The translations under genes and the position numbers were made by a program. From assembly GCF_014207705.1 (NCBI RefSeq), contig NZ_JACHIU010000001.1:5262501-5326500 (forward strand): 64,000 nt of DNA, given 5' to 3'. The notes beneath the pieces are model-generated. The model was not told the origin of the DNA and did not search any database. It worked only from the letters and a program-made list of their open reading frames with translations. Origin of the DNA: Sphaerisporangium rubeum. GTDB lineage: Bacteria; Actinomycetota; Actinomycetes; Streptosporangiales; Streptosporangiaceae. Position 1 is the stretch's first letter, and the number at the start of each line of letters is the position of its first letter. Of this stretch, positions 55,468 to 64,000 are shown one piece after another.

Positions 55468-56958
55468 CTAGGAGCGGCGCAGGGCCGGCATGCCGAGGGA
55501 CACCGCTCCCGATTTGCCGGGGGTGGACGGGACGCCGCAGGACGCGCTGTCGGCGGACTCCCAGGCGTCTCCCGCTCGGGTGCGGCGGACGGCCAGGGCG
55601 GGGCCGTCCGCCACCAGGTGGTGGGGGGCGGCGTAGGTGACCTTGACGGTGACCATGTCGCCTGGTCGTGGGGTCGTCCATGAGCCGTCGGCGGGGGTGG
55701 GGACGAAGTGCACGAGGCGGTTGTCGGGGGCACGGCCCGACATGCGCTGGGTGGCGCCGTCCTTGCGGCCCTCGCCTTCGGCGACGAGGACCTCGAGGGT
55801 GCGGCCGATCTGGGTGCGGTTCTCCTCCCAGGAGATCTCTTCCTGGAGGGCCACCAGTCGCTCGTAACGCTCCTGGACGACTTCCTTCGGCACCTGGTCG
55901 TCCATGGTGGCGGCGGGGGTGCCGGGCCTGATGGAGTACTGGAAGGTGAAGGCGTTGGCGAAACGGGACCGGCGCACGACCTCCAGGGTCTGCTGGAAGT
56001 CCTCCTCGGTCTCGCCGGGGAAGCCCACGATGATGTCGGTGGAGATGGCGGCGTCCGGCATGGCGGCGCGCACCCGCTCGATGATGTCGAGGTAGCGCTC
56101 GGCGCGGTACGACCGGCGCATGGCCTTCAGCACGCGGTCGGAACCGGACTGCAGCGGCATGTGCAACTGGTGCATGACGTTGGGGGTGGCGGCCATCGCC
56201 TCGATGACGTCGTCGGTGAACGCCGCCGGATGCGGGGAGGTGAACCGCACACGCTCAAGACCCTCGACGTCCCCACAGGCACGCAGCAGCTTGCCGAAGG
56301 CCAGCCGGTCGCCGAACTCCACGCCGTAGGTGTTGACGTTCTGGCCGAGCAGCGTGATCTCAAGGACCCCGAGGTCGACCAGGGAACGGACCTCGGCGAG
56401 GACGTCGCCGGGCCTGCGGTCCCTCTCCTTGCCGCGCAGCGCGGGCACGATGCAGAAGGTGCAGGTGTTGTTGCAGCCGACCGAGATGGCGACCCACGCG
56501 GCGTACGGCGACTCGCGCCTGGTCGGCAGGGTGCTCGGGAAGACGTCGAGCGACTCCTTGATCTCGACCTGCGCCTCGCGCGCGACCCTGGCGCGTTCGA
56601 GCAGCACCGGGAGCGACCCGATGTTGTGCGTGCCGAAGACCACGTCGACCCACGGGGCCCGCCGGACGATCTCGCCTTGGTCCTTCTGCGCGAGGCAGCC
56701 CCCGACGGCGATCTGCATGCCGGGATTGGTGACCTTGGCCGGCCGCAGGTGGCCGAGGTTGCCGTACAACCTGTTGTCGGCGTTCTCACGGACGGCACAG
56801 GTGTTGAACACGACGACGTCGGCGGTCTCGCCTGAGGCCGCCTTGACGTATCCGGCGTCCTCCAGCAGGCCTGACAGCCGCTCTGAGTCGTGTACGTTCA
56901 TCTGGCACCCGTACGTGCGGACCTCGTACGTGCGGGAGCGCTCCTCGGTGACAGTCAT
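55468..56958 (-). CDS. miaB: tRNA-2-methylthio-N6-dimethylallyladenosine synthase MiaB
   Basis: A 496-residue radical-SAM methylthiotransferase. The N-terminal UPF0004 domain uses Cys in [28 protein letters not shown] and [10 protein letters not shown]; the radical SAM motif is [20 protein letters not shown]; a TRAM domain follows ([19 protein letters not shown]). The C-terminus has an extra tail beyond the TRAM domain ([17 protein letters not shown]). ATG 56958 is preferred; a TTG at 56970 would add four residues. It is upstream of gluABCD (divergent), a layout shared with other actinobacteria. Confidence 0.95.
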   Translation of the reverse strand: MTVTEERSRTYEVRTYGCQMNVHDSERLSGLLEDAGYVKAASGETADVVVFNTCAVRENADNRLYGNLGHLRPAKVTNPGMQIAVGGCLAQKDQGEIVRRAPWVDVVFGTHNIGSLPVLLERARVAREAQVEIKESLDVFPSTLPTRRESPYAAWVAISVGCNNTCTFCIVPALRGKERDRRPGDVLAEVRSLVDLGVLEITLLGQNVNTYGVEFGDRLAFGKLLRACGDVEGLERVRFTSPHPAAFTDDVIEAMAATPNVMHQLHMPLQSGSDRVLKAMRRSYRAERYLDIIERVRAAMPDAAISTDIIVGFPGETEEDFQQTLEVVRRSRFANAFTFQYSIRPGTPAATMDDQVPKEVVQERYERLVALQEEISWEENRTQIGRTLEVLVAEGEGRKDGATQRMSGRAPDNRLVHFVPTPADGSWTTPRPGDMVTVKVTYAAPHHLVADGPALAVRRTRAGDAWESADSASCGVPSTPGKSGAVSLGMPALRRS

Positions 56959-57093
56959 CTCGATGTACAAGCGTAGGCGCTCCGTGACCCGCGCGACGCC
57001 TCGTGACCCGCCTCACCCGGTTTTCCTCGTACGCTCCGCACCACTCGTCCGGCCCTGTGACAATGCCGTGATGCGATCGGTACCGCGCGGTTA

Positions 57094-57121
57094 GTGACGG
57101 GCGGCCTTGACCACTTACGTT
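57094..57121 (+). promoter_or_regulatory. Possible promoter giving a leaderless gluA transcript
   Basis: GTGACG (57094-57099) and TACGTT (57116-57121) with a 16-bp spacer would start transcription at about the gluA ATG (57129), which has no Shine-Dalgarno. Leaderless mRNAs are common in actinobacteria. Confidence 0.35.
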
Positions 57122-57128
57122 GTCCAGC

Positions 57129-57884
<756 letters not shown>

Positions 57885-57997
57885 GCAATGCCACGACGAC
57901 ACGCACGGCCTCGCACGTGACGAGGCCCGGCGCGCCGTCCCCGTCCGCGGGAACAGGAACCGACCGTTCGTCAGAGAGAAAGCCGAGGGAGACGTAC

Positions 57998-58855
57998 ATG
58001 CGTACACGACAGATCGGGGCCGTCCTGGTGTCCGCGGCGGCACTGGCGGGAAGCCTGACCGCCTGTGGCGGCGGTGGCCCCACCACCGCTCTGCAGAAGG
58101 CCAAGGACGACAAGAAGCTCGTCATCGGCGTCAAGTACGACCAGCCCGGCATGGGCCTGAAGAAACCGGACGGCACCGTCGAGGGCTTCGACGTGGACGT
58201 CGCCAAGTACATCGCCAAGGAGCTCGGCGTCCCCGAGAGCGGCATCACCTGGAAGGAGGCGCGGTCGGCCAACCGCGAGACGTTCCTCCAGCAGGGCCAG
58301 GTCGACCTGATCGTCGCGACCTACTCCATCACCGAGGCGCGCAAGCCCAAGGTGACCTTCGCCGGGCCGTTCTACATCGCGCACCAGGACACCCTGATCC
58401 GCGCGGACGACGCGTCGATCACCTCGCTCGACACGCTCAAGGGCAAGCGCATCTGCCAGGTGACCGGCTCCAACTCCTGGAAGAACATCGCCGAGGGCAC
58501 CAACAAGGAGAACAAGAAGGTCGACGTGGAGCTCGTCCCGGCCGGCGGCTACGACGAGTGCATCACCAAGCTCAAGGGCAACGCCATCGACGCGGTGACG
58601 ACCGACGACATGATCCTCGCCGGGTACGCCAAGCGTGAGGGCAGCGGGCTGAAGGTCGCCGGCGCGCCGTTCACCGACGAGAAGTACGGCGTCGGCCTGA
58701 AGAAGGGCGACAAGGAGACCTGTGAGGCCGTCAACAAGGCGATCACCAAGATGTACGAGGACGGCACGCTGAAGACGCTGTTCGAGAAGCACTTCAGCGG
58801 TACCGGCCTCGAGTTCACGGCCACCAGCGCGCCGGCGCCGGAAGGCTGCGCCTGA
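57998..58855 (+). CDS. gluB: Glutamate-binding lipoprotein GluB
   Basis: A 285-residue extracellular solute-binding lipoprotein (family 3). It has a signal peptide with lipobox LTAC, KKLVIGVKYDQPGMGLKKPD, EGFDVDVAKYIAKELGV, FAGPFYIAHQDTLI and ICQVTGSNSWKNIAEG. A GAGGGAG Shine-Dalgarno precedes ATG 57998. Family and neighbours suggest glutamate, but acidic or other polar amino acids remain possible. It is followed by a strong hairpin before gluC. Confidence 0.92.
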   Translation: MRTRQIGAVLVSAAALAGSLTACGGGGPTTALQKAKDDKKLVIGVKYDQPGMGLKKPDGTVEGFDVDVAKYIAKELGVPESGITWKEARSANRETFLQQGQVDLIVATYSITEARKPKVTFAGPFYIAHQDTLIRADDASITSLDTLKGKRICQVTGSNSWKNIAEGTNKENKKVDVELVPAGGYDECITKLKGNAIDAVTTDDMILAGYAKREGSGLKVAGAPFTDEKYGVGLKKGDKETCEAVNKAITKMYEDGTLKTLFEKHFSGTGLEFTATSAPAPEGCA

Positions 58856-58866
58856 TCCAGTGCCAG

Positions 58867-58896
58867 AGCGCCGGTGAGGCCTGCCTCACCGGCGCT
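58867..58896 (+). terminator. Intercistronic hairpin between gluB and gluC
   Basis: AGCGCCGGTGAGG / CCTCACCGGCGCT, a 13-bp perfect stem with a 4-nt loop, lies 11 bp after gluB. Such hairpins after binding-protein genes often reduce read-through or protect upstream mRNA so that more binding protein than permease is made. No T-tract. Confidence 0.65.
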
Positions 58897-58925
58897 CCCG
58901 TCCCCGGTGTGACCAGTGGAGCCTG

Positions 58926-59609
58926 ATGGACGCGTTTTTCGACTTCAGCCCCCTCGCCGAGCAGTTCGGCACGATCCTGGTGGGATTCTGGGCCACGATC
59001 CGCCTGACGTTGATGAGCGGGCTGCTGTCGCTCATCCTCGGCACGATCCTGGTGGCGATGCGGGTGTCGCCGACACCGGTGCTGCGCGCCGCCGGCACGA
59101 TCTACGTCAACGTGCTGCGCAACACCCCCCTGACGCTGGTGCTGCTGCTGTGCGTGCTCGGGCTGAGCGACACCCTCCAGTACACGTTGTCGAGTGACTC
59201 GTCGACCAACTACTACTGGTGGGCCACGCTCGGCCTGTCCGCCTACACCGCGGCGTTCGTGTGCGAGTCGCTGCGGGCCGGCATCAACACCGTCCCGGCC
59301 GGACAGGCGGAGGCGGCGCGGGCCATCGGGCTGACCTTCACGCAGTCCCTGCGGCTCGTGGTGCTGCCGCAGGCGTTCCGGTCGGTCATCGCGCCGCTCG
59401 GCAGCCTCCTGATCGCGCTGACCAAGAACACCACCATCGTGATCGTGGCCGGGTACATCGAGGCGGCCTCGGTGATGCGGCAGATGTTCGACGACTACGG
59501 CGGCACCCTGCCGATCTTCATCGGCTTCGCCTTCGGATACATGGTCCTGACCCTGCCCACCGGCTACCTGTTCGGGTGGCTGGCCAAGCGACTGGCGGTG
59601 AGCCGATGA
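58926..59609 (+). CDS. gluC: Glutamate ABC transporter permease GluC
   Basis: A 227-residue polar amino-acid permease with about five helices and the conserved cytoplasmic EAA-type loop GQAEAARAIGLTFTQSLRLV followed by VLPQAFRSVIAPLGSLLIAL. It overlaps gluD by 4 nt. Two permease subunits, GluC and GluD, are typical of the glu system. Confidence 0.92.
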   Translation: MDAFFDFSPLAEQFGTILVGFWATIRLTLMSGLLSLILGTILVAMRVSPTPVLRAAGTIYVNVLRNTPLTLVLLLCVLGLSDTLQYTLSSDSSTNYYWWATLGLSAYTAAFVCESLRAGINTVPAGQAEAARAIGLTFTQSLRLVVLPQAFRSVIAPLGSLLIALTKNTTIVIVAGYIEAASVMRQMFDDYGGTLPIFIGFAFGYMVLTLPTGYLFGWLAKRLAVSR

Positions 59610-60499
59610 GCACGTCGAGCGTGCTGTACGACGTGCCGGGACCCCGCGCGCGGCTGCGTAACAACGTGCTGACGCTGGTGTCGGCCGTGGTGATCCTCGG
59701 CATCGGTTACATCGTGGTGCGCGGGCTGGCCGACAAGGGACAGTTCGCGGGCAAGCTGTGGGAGCCGTTCCTGCGGGGGGACGTCTGGGCCAACCAGATC
59801 ATCCCGGGGCTGCTGGCGACCGTGCAGGCCGCCGCGCTGTCGGCGGTGCTCGCGCTGATCTTCGGCATGGTCTTCGGGCTCGGCCGGCTGTCGGACCACG
59901 CCTGGATCCGGGTGCCGTCGGGCTGGGTGGTGGAGTTCTTCCGCGCCATCCCGCTGCTGCTGCTGATCTTCTTCGTGCAGTTCTTCCCGGCCACGGCCAG
60001 CGGATACACCGTCAACGTGCCGGCGTTCGCGGCCGTGGTGATCGGCCTGACCCTGTACAACGGGTCGGTGCTCGCCGAGGTGTTCCGGGCCGGCATCCTC
60101 GCCGTGCCGCGCGGCCAGTCGGAGGCCGGGTACGCCATCGGGCTGCGCAAGGGCGGCGTGATGCGGCTCATCCTGCTGCCGCAGGCCACCACCGCGATGA
60201 TGCCGGCGATCGTCAGCCAGATGGTGGTGCTGCTGAAGGACACCGCGCTCGGCTGGGTCATCGCGTACGAGGAACTGCTGAACTTCGGCCTGAAGCAGAT
60301 CCCGGCCAACTTCGGCAACCTCATCCCGAGCGCGATCGTGATCTCGCTGGTGTACATCGCGATCAACCTGGTGCTCGGCTACGTCGCGATCCGCCTGGAG
60401 CGCCGCAGCCGCCGCAGCCGCCGCACTCCGGCGGGCCCGGTGGCGGCGCCGGCGGCGGCCGGCGTCGGCGGCGCCACACCGGGGTCCGGCATGGAGTAG
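59606..60499 (+). CDS. gluD: Glutamate ABC transporter permease GluD
   Basis: A 297-residue permease: GQSEAGYAIGLRKGGVMRLI loop, LLPQATTAMMPAIVSQMVVL, ARLRNNVLTLVSAVVILGIG at the N-terminus and a basic/Ala-rich C-terminal tail. ATG 59606 overlaps gluC. No terminator-like hairpin of note directly follows. Confidence 0.92.
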   Translation: MSTSSVLYDVPGPRARLRNNVLTLVSAVVILGIGYIVVRGLADKGQFAGKLWEPFLRGDVWANQIIPGLLATVQAAALSAVLALIFGMVFGLGRLSDHAWIRVPSGWVVEFFRAIPLLLLIFFVQFFPATASGYTVNVPAFAAVVIGLTLYNGSVLAEVFRAGILAVPRGQSEAGYAIGLRKGGVMRLILLPQATTAMMPAIVSQMVVLLKDTALGWVIAYEELLNFGLKQIPANFGNLIPSAIVISLVYIAINLVLGYVAIRLERRSRRSRRTPAGPVAAPAAAGVGGATPGSGME

Positions 60500-60640
60500 G
60501 CCCCGCCTGCCAAGGACCCCTTTTCCGATGCCGTCGCTCCCGCCGTACCACTCCGGCCGTCCGGTGCCGCACCGGTGGCCGGATCCGGTAGCCGTGCCGA
60601 TACGGGCACGCGCCGCGGCGTTTTCCGGCAGGATTCCGCT

Positions 60641-62518
60641 ATGCCCCCCAAGCCCGCCCCAGGGCGACCCGGTGCCTGGCCCTCACCGATCTCGACCGCC
60701 GACGTGGTGCGGGCCGCCACGCGGCCCGGTCATCCGTCGGTCGCCGGCGCGCTGACCTGGTGGGAGGAGGACCGTCCCGCCGAAGGCGGCCGGCGCACCG
60801 TCGTCCACGTCGCCGCCGACGGCACCCGCCGCGAGCTGCTGCCGGCGCCGTGGGACGTCCGCACCCGTGTCCACGAGTACGGCGGCCGGTCCCATGTCGT
60901 GGCCCCCGGCGCTGGGCTGGTGTTCGCCAACCACGCCGACCAGCGGCTCTACCTGCTGCCGGACGGCGGCGGCGATCCGAGGCCCCTCACCCCCGAGCCC
61001 GAGGTCGAGTGCGGGCTGCGCTACGCCGACCCCGTGGTGCGCGACGGCGAGATCTGGTGCGTCCAGGAGCGGCACACAGGGGACGGCAAGGTCACCCGCT
61101 CCATCGTGTCCGTCCCGCTGGACGGCGGCGAGGTGCGGCACCGGGTGGGTGGCCACGACTTCTTCGCCTCCCCCGTCGTCTCCCCCGGCGGCACGCACCT
61201 GGCGTACGTCTGCTGGGACCACCCGTCGATGCCGTGGACCGGCACGGAGCTGCGGGTCGTGCGGCTCTCCGGCGGCGACCCGGTGTGTGTGCGCGGCGGC
61301 AGGGACGAGTCGGTGCTCGCGCCGCGCTGGAAGGACGACGGCACGCTCTACTTCGTGACCGACCGCTCCGGCTGGTGGAACCTCGAAGAGATCACGCTGA
61401 CCGGCGGGTCACGCGCGCTGTACCCGGCCGGCGAGGAGTTCGGGGAGGCGTCCGCCGAGCTCGGCGGCGCGCCGTACGCCGTGCTCGGCGACGGCAGGCT
61501 CGCGGTGCTGCGCGGCCGGGGAGAGCTGCGCCTCGGGGTGCTCGACCCCGCCACCGGCACGCTCACCGACCTCGCCACCCCGTTCGACGGGTGGCTGCCG
61601 TGCCTCGCCGCCGACGGCGCCACGGTGTGCGGCGTGGCGTACGGGCCCGCGCTGCCCCGGTCGGTCGTGCGGGTCGACGTCACGACGGGGCGGGTGGAGA
61701 CCCTGCGCCGCGAGCCGGTCGGCGCGCCGGCCGCCTACATGCCGGTGCCGCGTCCGGTGGAGATCACCGGACCGGACGGCCGAGTCGTGCACGCCATCGT
61801 GTACCCCCCGGCCAACCCGGCGGTGCCGGCCACCGGTGGTCCCGCGCCGTACGTCGTGTTCGCGCACGGCGGGCCCGCGGCGCGTGCGATCGGTGCGCTC
61901 GACCCGCACAAGGCGTTCCTGACCAGCCGCGGCATCGGTGTGCTCGACGTGAACTACGGCGGCTCCACCGGGTACGGCCGGGCCTACCGCGACCGGCTGC
62001 GCGGCCGGTGGGGGGCCGGTGACGTCGAGGACGTCGTGGCCGCCGCCGAGTGGCTGGTCACCGAAGGGCTGGCCGACCCCGAGCGGGTCGCGATCCGGGG
62101 CCGAGGCGCGGGGGGCTGGACGGCGATGGCGGCGTGCTGCGCGTCCGGTGTCTTCCGGGGAGGTGTGTCGGTCTCGGGGGCCGGGGCACTCAAGGCGTTC
62201 ACCGGGTCGACCCACGACTTCGAGTCGCGGTACGTCGAGTGGCTGGTCGGGCCACCCGATCCTCTGCTGTACGCCTCCCGGGAGCCCATGTCCCGCCTCG
62301 CCGGTCTCCGGTGCCCCATGTTGCTGATGCACGGCAGGAACGATCCAGTGGTGCCGGCCGCGCAGGCCGAGGCCGTCGTGTCGGCGCTCACCGAGCGGGG
62401 GGTGCCGTGCGCGTACCTGTCGTTCGACGGCGAGGGCCACGAGTTCCGCCGCGCCGAGACCCGCAGCGCGGTCCTGGCGGCGGAGCTGGCGTTCTACCAG
62501 CAAATCTTCCGCTCCTGA
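60641..62518 (+). CDS. S9-type prolyl oligopeptidase homologue lacking the nucleophile serine
   Basis: A 625-residue protein with an N-terminal beta-propeller (about 50-370; e.g. SPVVSPGGTHLAYVCWDHPS, DDGTLYFVTDRSGWWNL) and a C-terminal alpha/beta-hydrolase domain (375-625). The usual nucleophile elbow GGSAGG is GRGAGG here (residues 487-492), with Gly489 encoded by GGC at 62105-62107. The acid (MHGRNDPVVP) and His (DGEGHEFRR) remain. It therefore should lack normal peptidase activity, unless the sequence has an error. ATG 60641 follows CAGGAT; the frame is open upstream to 60575. Confidence 0.85.
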   Translation: MPPKPAPGRPGAWPSPISTADVVRAATRPGHPSVAGALTWWEEDRPAEGGRRTVVHVAADGTRRELLPAPWDVRTRVHEYGGRSHVVAPGAGLVFANHADQRLYLLPDGGGDPRPLTPEPEVECGLRYADPVVRDGEIWCVQERHTGDGKVTRSIVSVPLDGGEVRHRVGGHDFFASPVVSPGGTHLAYVCWDHPSMPWTGTELRVVRLSGGDPVCVRGGRDESVLAPRWKDDGTLYFVTDRSGWWNLEEITLTGGSRALYPAGEEFGEASAELGGAPYAVLGDGRLAVLRGRGELRLGVLDPATGTLTDLATPFDGWLPCLAADGATVCGVAYGPALPRSVVRVDVTTGRVETLRREPVGAPAAYMPVPRPVEITGPDGRVVHAIVYPPANPAVPATGGPAPYVVFAHGGPAARAIGALDPHKAFLTSRGIGVLDVNYGGSTGYGRAYRDRLRGRWGAGDVEDVVAAAEWLVTEGLADPERVAIRGRGAGGWTAMAACCASGVFRGGVSVSGAGALKAFTGSTHDFESRYVEWLVGPPDPLLYASREPMSRLAGLRCPMLLMHGRNDPVVPAAQAEAVVSALTERGVPCAYLSFDGEGHEFRRAETRSAVLAAELAFYQQIFRS

Positions 62519-62608
62519 GGCGCCACCGTGCACCGGCTGCCGGTGGATCGCCGGCCCGGGGTCCGGTGGTCCGAAGGTCCAGGGGTCCGGCGGCCGCCGG
62601 CTCGGGGG

Positions 62609-64000
62609 TCAGCGGGCGAACTCGGTGGCGCGGGACTCGCGGACGACCGTGATGCGGATCTGGCCGGGGTAGGTCAGCTCCTCCTCCACCTGCTTGGCGA
62701 CGTCCCGGGCTATCACCTGGGCCTGGATGTCGTCGATGGAGTCCGGCCGCACCATCACCCTGATCTCCCGGCCGGCCTGCATCGCGAAGACCTTCTCGAC
62801 GCCGTCGTACGACTGGGCGATCTCCTCAAGGCGCTCCAGCCGTTTGACGTACGCCTCCAGGGACTCGCGGCGCGCGCCGGGGCGGCTGCCGCTGATGGCG
62901 TCGGCGGCCTGGGTGAGGACGGCCTCGACGGTGCGGACCTCCACCTCGTTGTGGTGGGCCTCGATGGCGTGCACCACGTCCTCGTGCTCGCCGTACCTGC
63001 GTGCGATCTCGGCGCCGATCAGCGCATGGCTGCCTTCGACCTCGTGGGTGAGGGCCTTGCCGATGTCGTGCAGCACCGTGCAGCGCTTGAGCAGCATGGG
63101 GTCCAGACGCAGCTCGCTGGCCATGATGCCGGCGATGTGCGCCGACTCGATGAGGTGCTTGAGCACGTTCTGACCGTAGGAGGTGCGGTAGCGGAGCTGG
63201 CCGAGCAGGGTCACGAGTTCGGGGTGCATCTCGGTGATGCCGAGCTCGACGAGCGCGTCCTCGCCGGCCCGCACGCACAGGTGCTTGACCTCGTCCTTGC
63301 TGCGCTCGTACGCCTCCTCGATGCGCTGGGGGTGGATGCGGCCGTCCAGCACCAGCTTCTCCAGCGTCAGGCGCGCGGTCTCCCGGCGCACCGGATCGAA
63401 ACACGACAGCAGCACGGCTTCCGGGGTGTCGTCGATGATCAGGTTGACGCCGGTGGTGGACTCGAAGGCCCTGATGTTGCGGCCTTCCCGGCCGATGATG
63501 CGGCCCTTCATCTCGTCGCCGGGCAGATGGAGGACGCTGACCACCGACTCGGCGGTCTGCTCGGTGGCGACCCGCTGCACCGCTAGCGTCACGATCTTGC
63601 AGGCGCGCTTCTCCCCCTCCTTGCGTGCCTCGCTCTCGATCTCGCGGACCAGCAGAGCGGCCTCGCGTTTGGCCTGGTTCTCGATGGTCATGACCAGCTC
63701 GGCCTTGGCCTGGTCGGCGGTCAGCCCCGCGACCCTTTCCAGTACCTCGCGCTGCTTGTGCTCGATCTCGTCGAGGGCCTGGCTGCGGCCGGCCAGTTCG
63801 GCCTCGGTCTCCGTCACCGCGCGGCCACGCTCGGCGAGACGTCGGGCCTCCTCGTCCAGGCGCTCCTCGCGCTCGGCCAGGCGGTGCTCGCGGCGTTCCA
63901 GGTCGGACCTGAGCTCCTTGAGCTCGTTCTTCAGGACGCGGGTCTCCTCCTCGACGTCCTTGCGCATCCGCAGCGCGCCTTCGGCGGCGGCCTCGGCCCG
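62609..64000 (-). CDS. rny: Ribonuclease Y (N-terminus cut by window edge)
   Basis: The 463 visible residues include a long coiled coil (Glu/Arg-rich, EELKELRSDLERREHRLAE-like), a KH domain (GRIIGREGRNIRAFE) and an HD domain with LHDIGKALTHEVEGSHALIG and HNEVEVRTVEA. RNase Y is a membrane-anchored endoribonuclease that initiates mRNA decay; its N-terminal anchor would be beyond the right edge. It is next to the S9 homologue, with gluABCD and miaB nearby. Confidence 0.94.
   Translation of the reverse strand, partial: RAEAAAEGALRMRKDVEEETRVLKNELKELRSDLERREHRLAEREERLDEEARRLAERGRAVTETEAELAGRSQALDEIEHKQREVLERVAGLTADQAKAELVMTIENQAKREAALLVREIESEARKEGEKRACKIVTLAVQRVATEQTAESVVSVLHLPGDEMKGRIIGREGRNIRAFESTTGVNLIIDDTPEAVLLSCFDPVRRETARLTLEKLVLDGRIHPQRIEEAYERSKDEVKHLCVRAGEDALVELGITEMHPELVTLLGQLRYRTSYGQNVLKHLIESAHIAGIMASELRLDPMLLKRCTVLHDIGKALTHEVEGSHALIGAEIARRYGEHEDVVHAIEAHHNEVEVRTVEAVLTQAADAISGSRPGARRESLEAYVKRLERLEEIAQSYDGVEKVFAMQAGREIRVMVRPDSIDDIQAQVIARDVAKQVEEELTYPGQIRITVVRESRATEFAR

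Overview
The window is a chromosomal segment of a high-GC actinobacterium. Strong G/C third positions, many GTG/TTG starts, ATGA or TGATG gene overlaps and the gene order hrcA / DUF3097 / DUF4870 / hemW / lepA / rpsT / holA / comEC / comEA / degV all fit. So does hflX / dapF / miaA / miaB / gluABCD / rny. A member of the Streptosporangiales or a relative is my best guess, but no 16S gene is present to prove it.

Left part (1-16 kb): HrcA heat-shock repressor (cut by the left edge) with its CIRCE operator, a divergent membrane-protein gene, DUF3097 and DUF4870 genes, hemW, lepA and rpsT. A four-gene FtsX-type ABC exporter operon (two permeases, two ATPases) then sits between rpsT and holA.

Middle-left (16-28 kb): a large secreted alpha-1,3-glucanase (GH87) with three discoidin-like, two Fn3, two CARDB and one CBM6/35-like modules. 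It has a well-formed promoter and a LacI/MalR-like operator. Next come a 52-residue zinc-ribbon gene and the competence genes comEC and comEA, which carry several tandem-repeat arrays, including independent 36-bp (12-residue) arrays in both genes. degV and hutI follow.

Middle (28.9-34.6 kb): a six-gene stressosome-like operon: RsbR, RsbS, RsbT, an ATPase-SpoIIE phosphatase fusion, a histidine kinase whose N-terminus looks like a degenerate RsbT-type ATPase, and a receiver-GAF-SpoIIE phosphatase. No sigma factor, anti-sigma or anti-anti-sigma target is encoded nearby.

34.6-55 kb: hflX, a DUF4097 lipoprotein, then a tightly coupled glycolate/glyoxylate operon (aceB-glcD-glcE-glcF-iclR). The operon has a perfect inverted repeat overlapping its probable promoter. 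A glyoxalase-fold protein, an SPFH-like protein, a secreted DUF1524/HNH lipoprotein, a cupin and a TPR-like protein follow, then dapF, miaA, ogt, an extradiol-dioxygenase-like protein and a secreted CAP-domain protein. A non-coding array of 71-bp repeats separates the last of these from miaB.

Right part (55-64 kb): miaB, the gluABCD amino-acid ABC transporter, an S9-type peptidase homologue whose nucleophile serine is replaced by glycine, and ribonuclease Y (cut by the right edge). The backbone is housekeeping. The accessory blocks (ABC cassette, GH87, stressosome operon, glycolate operon, repeat-rich stretches) sit between conserved neighbours.
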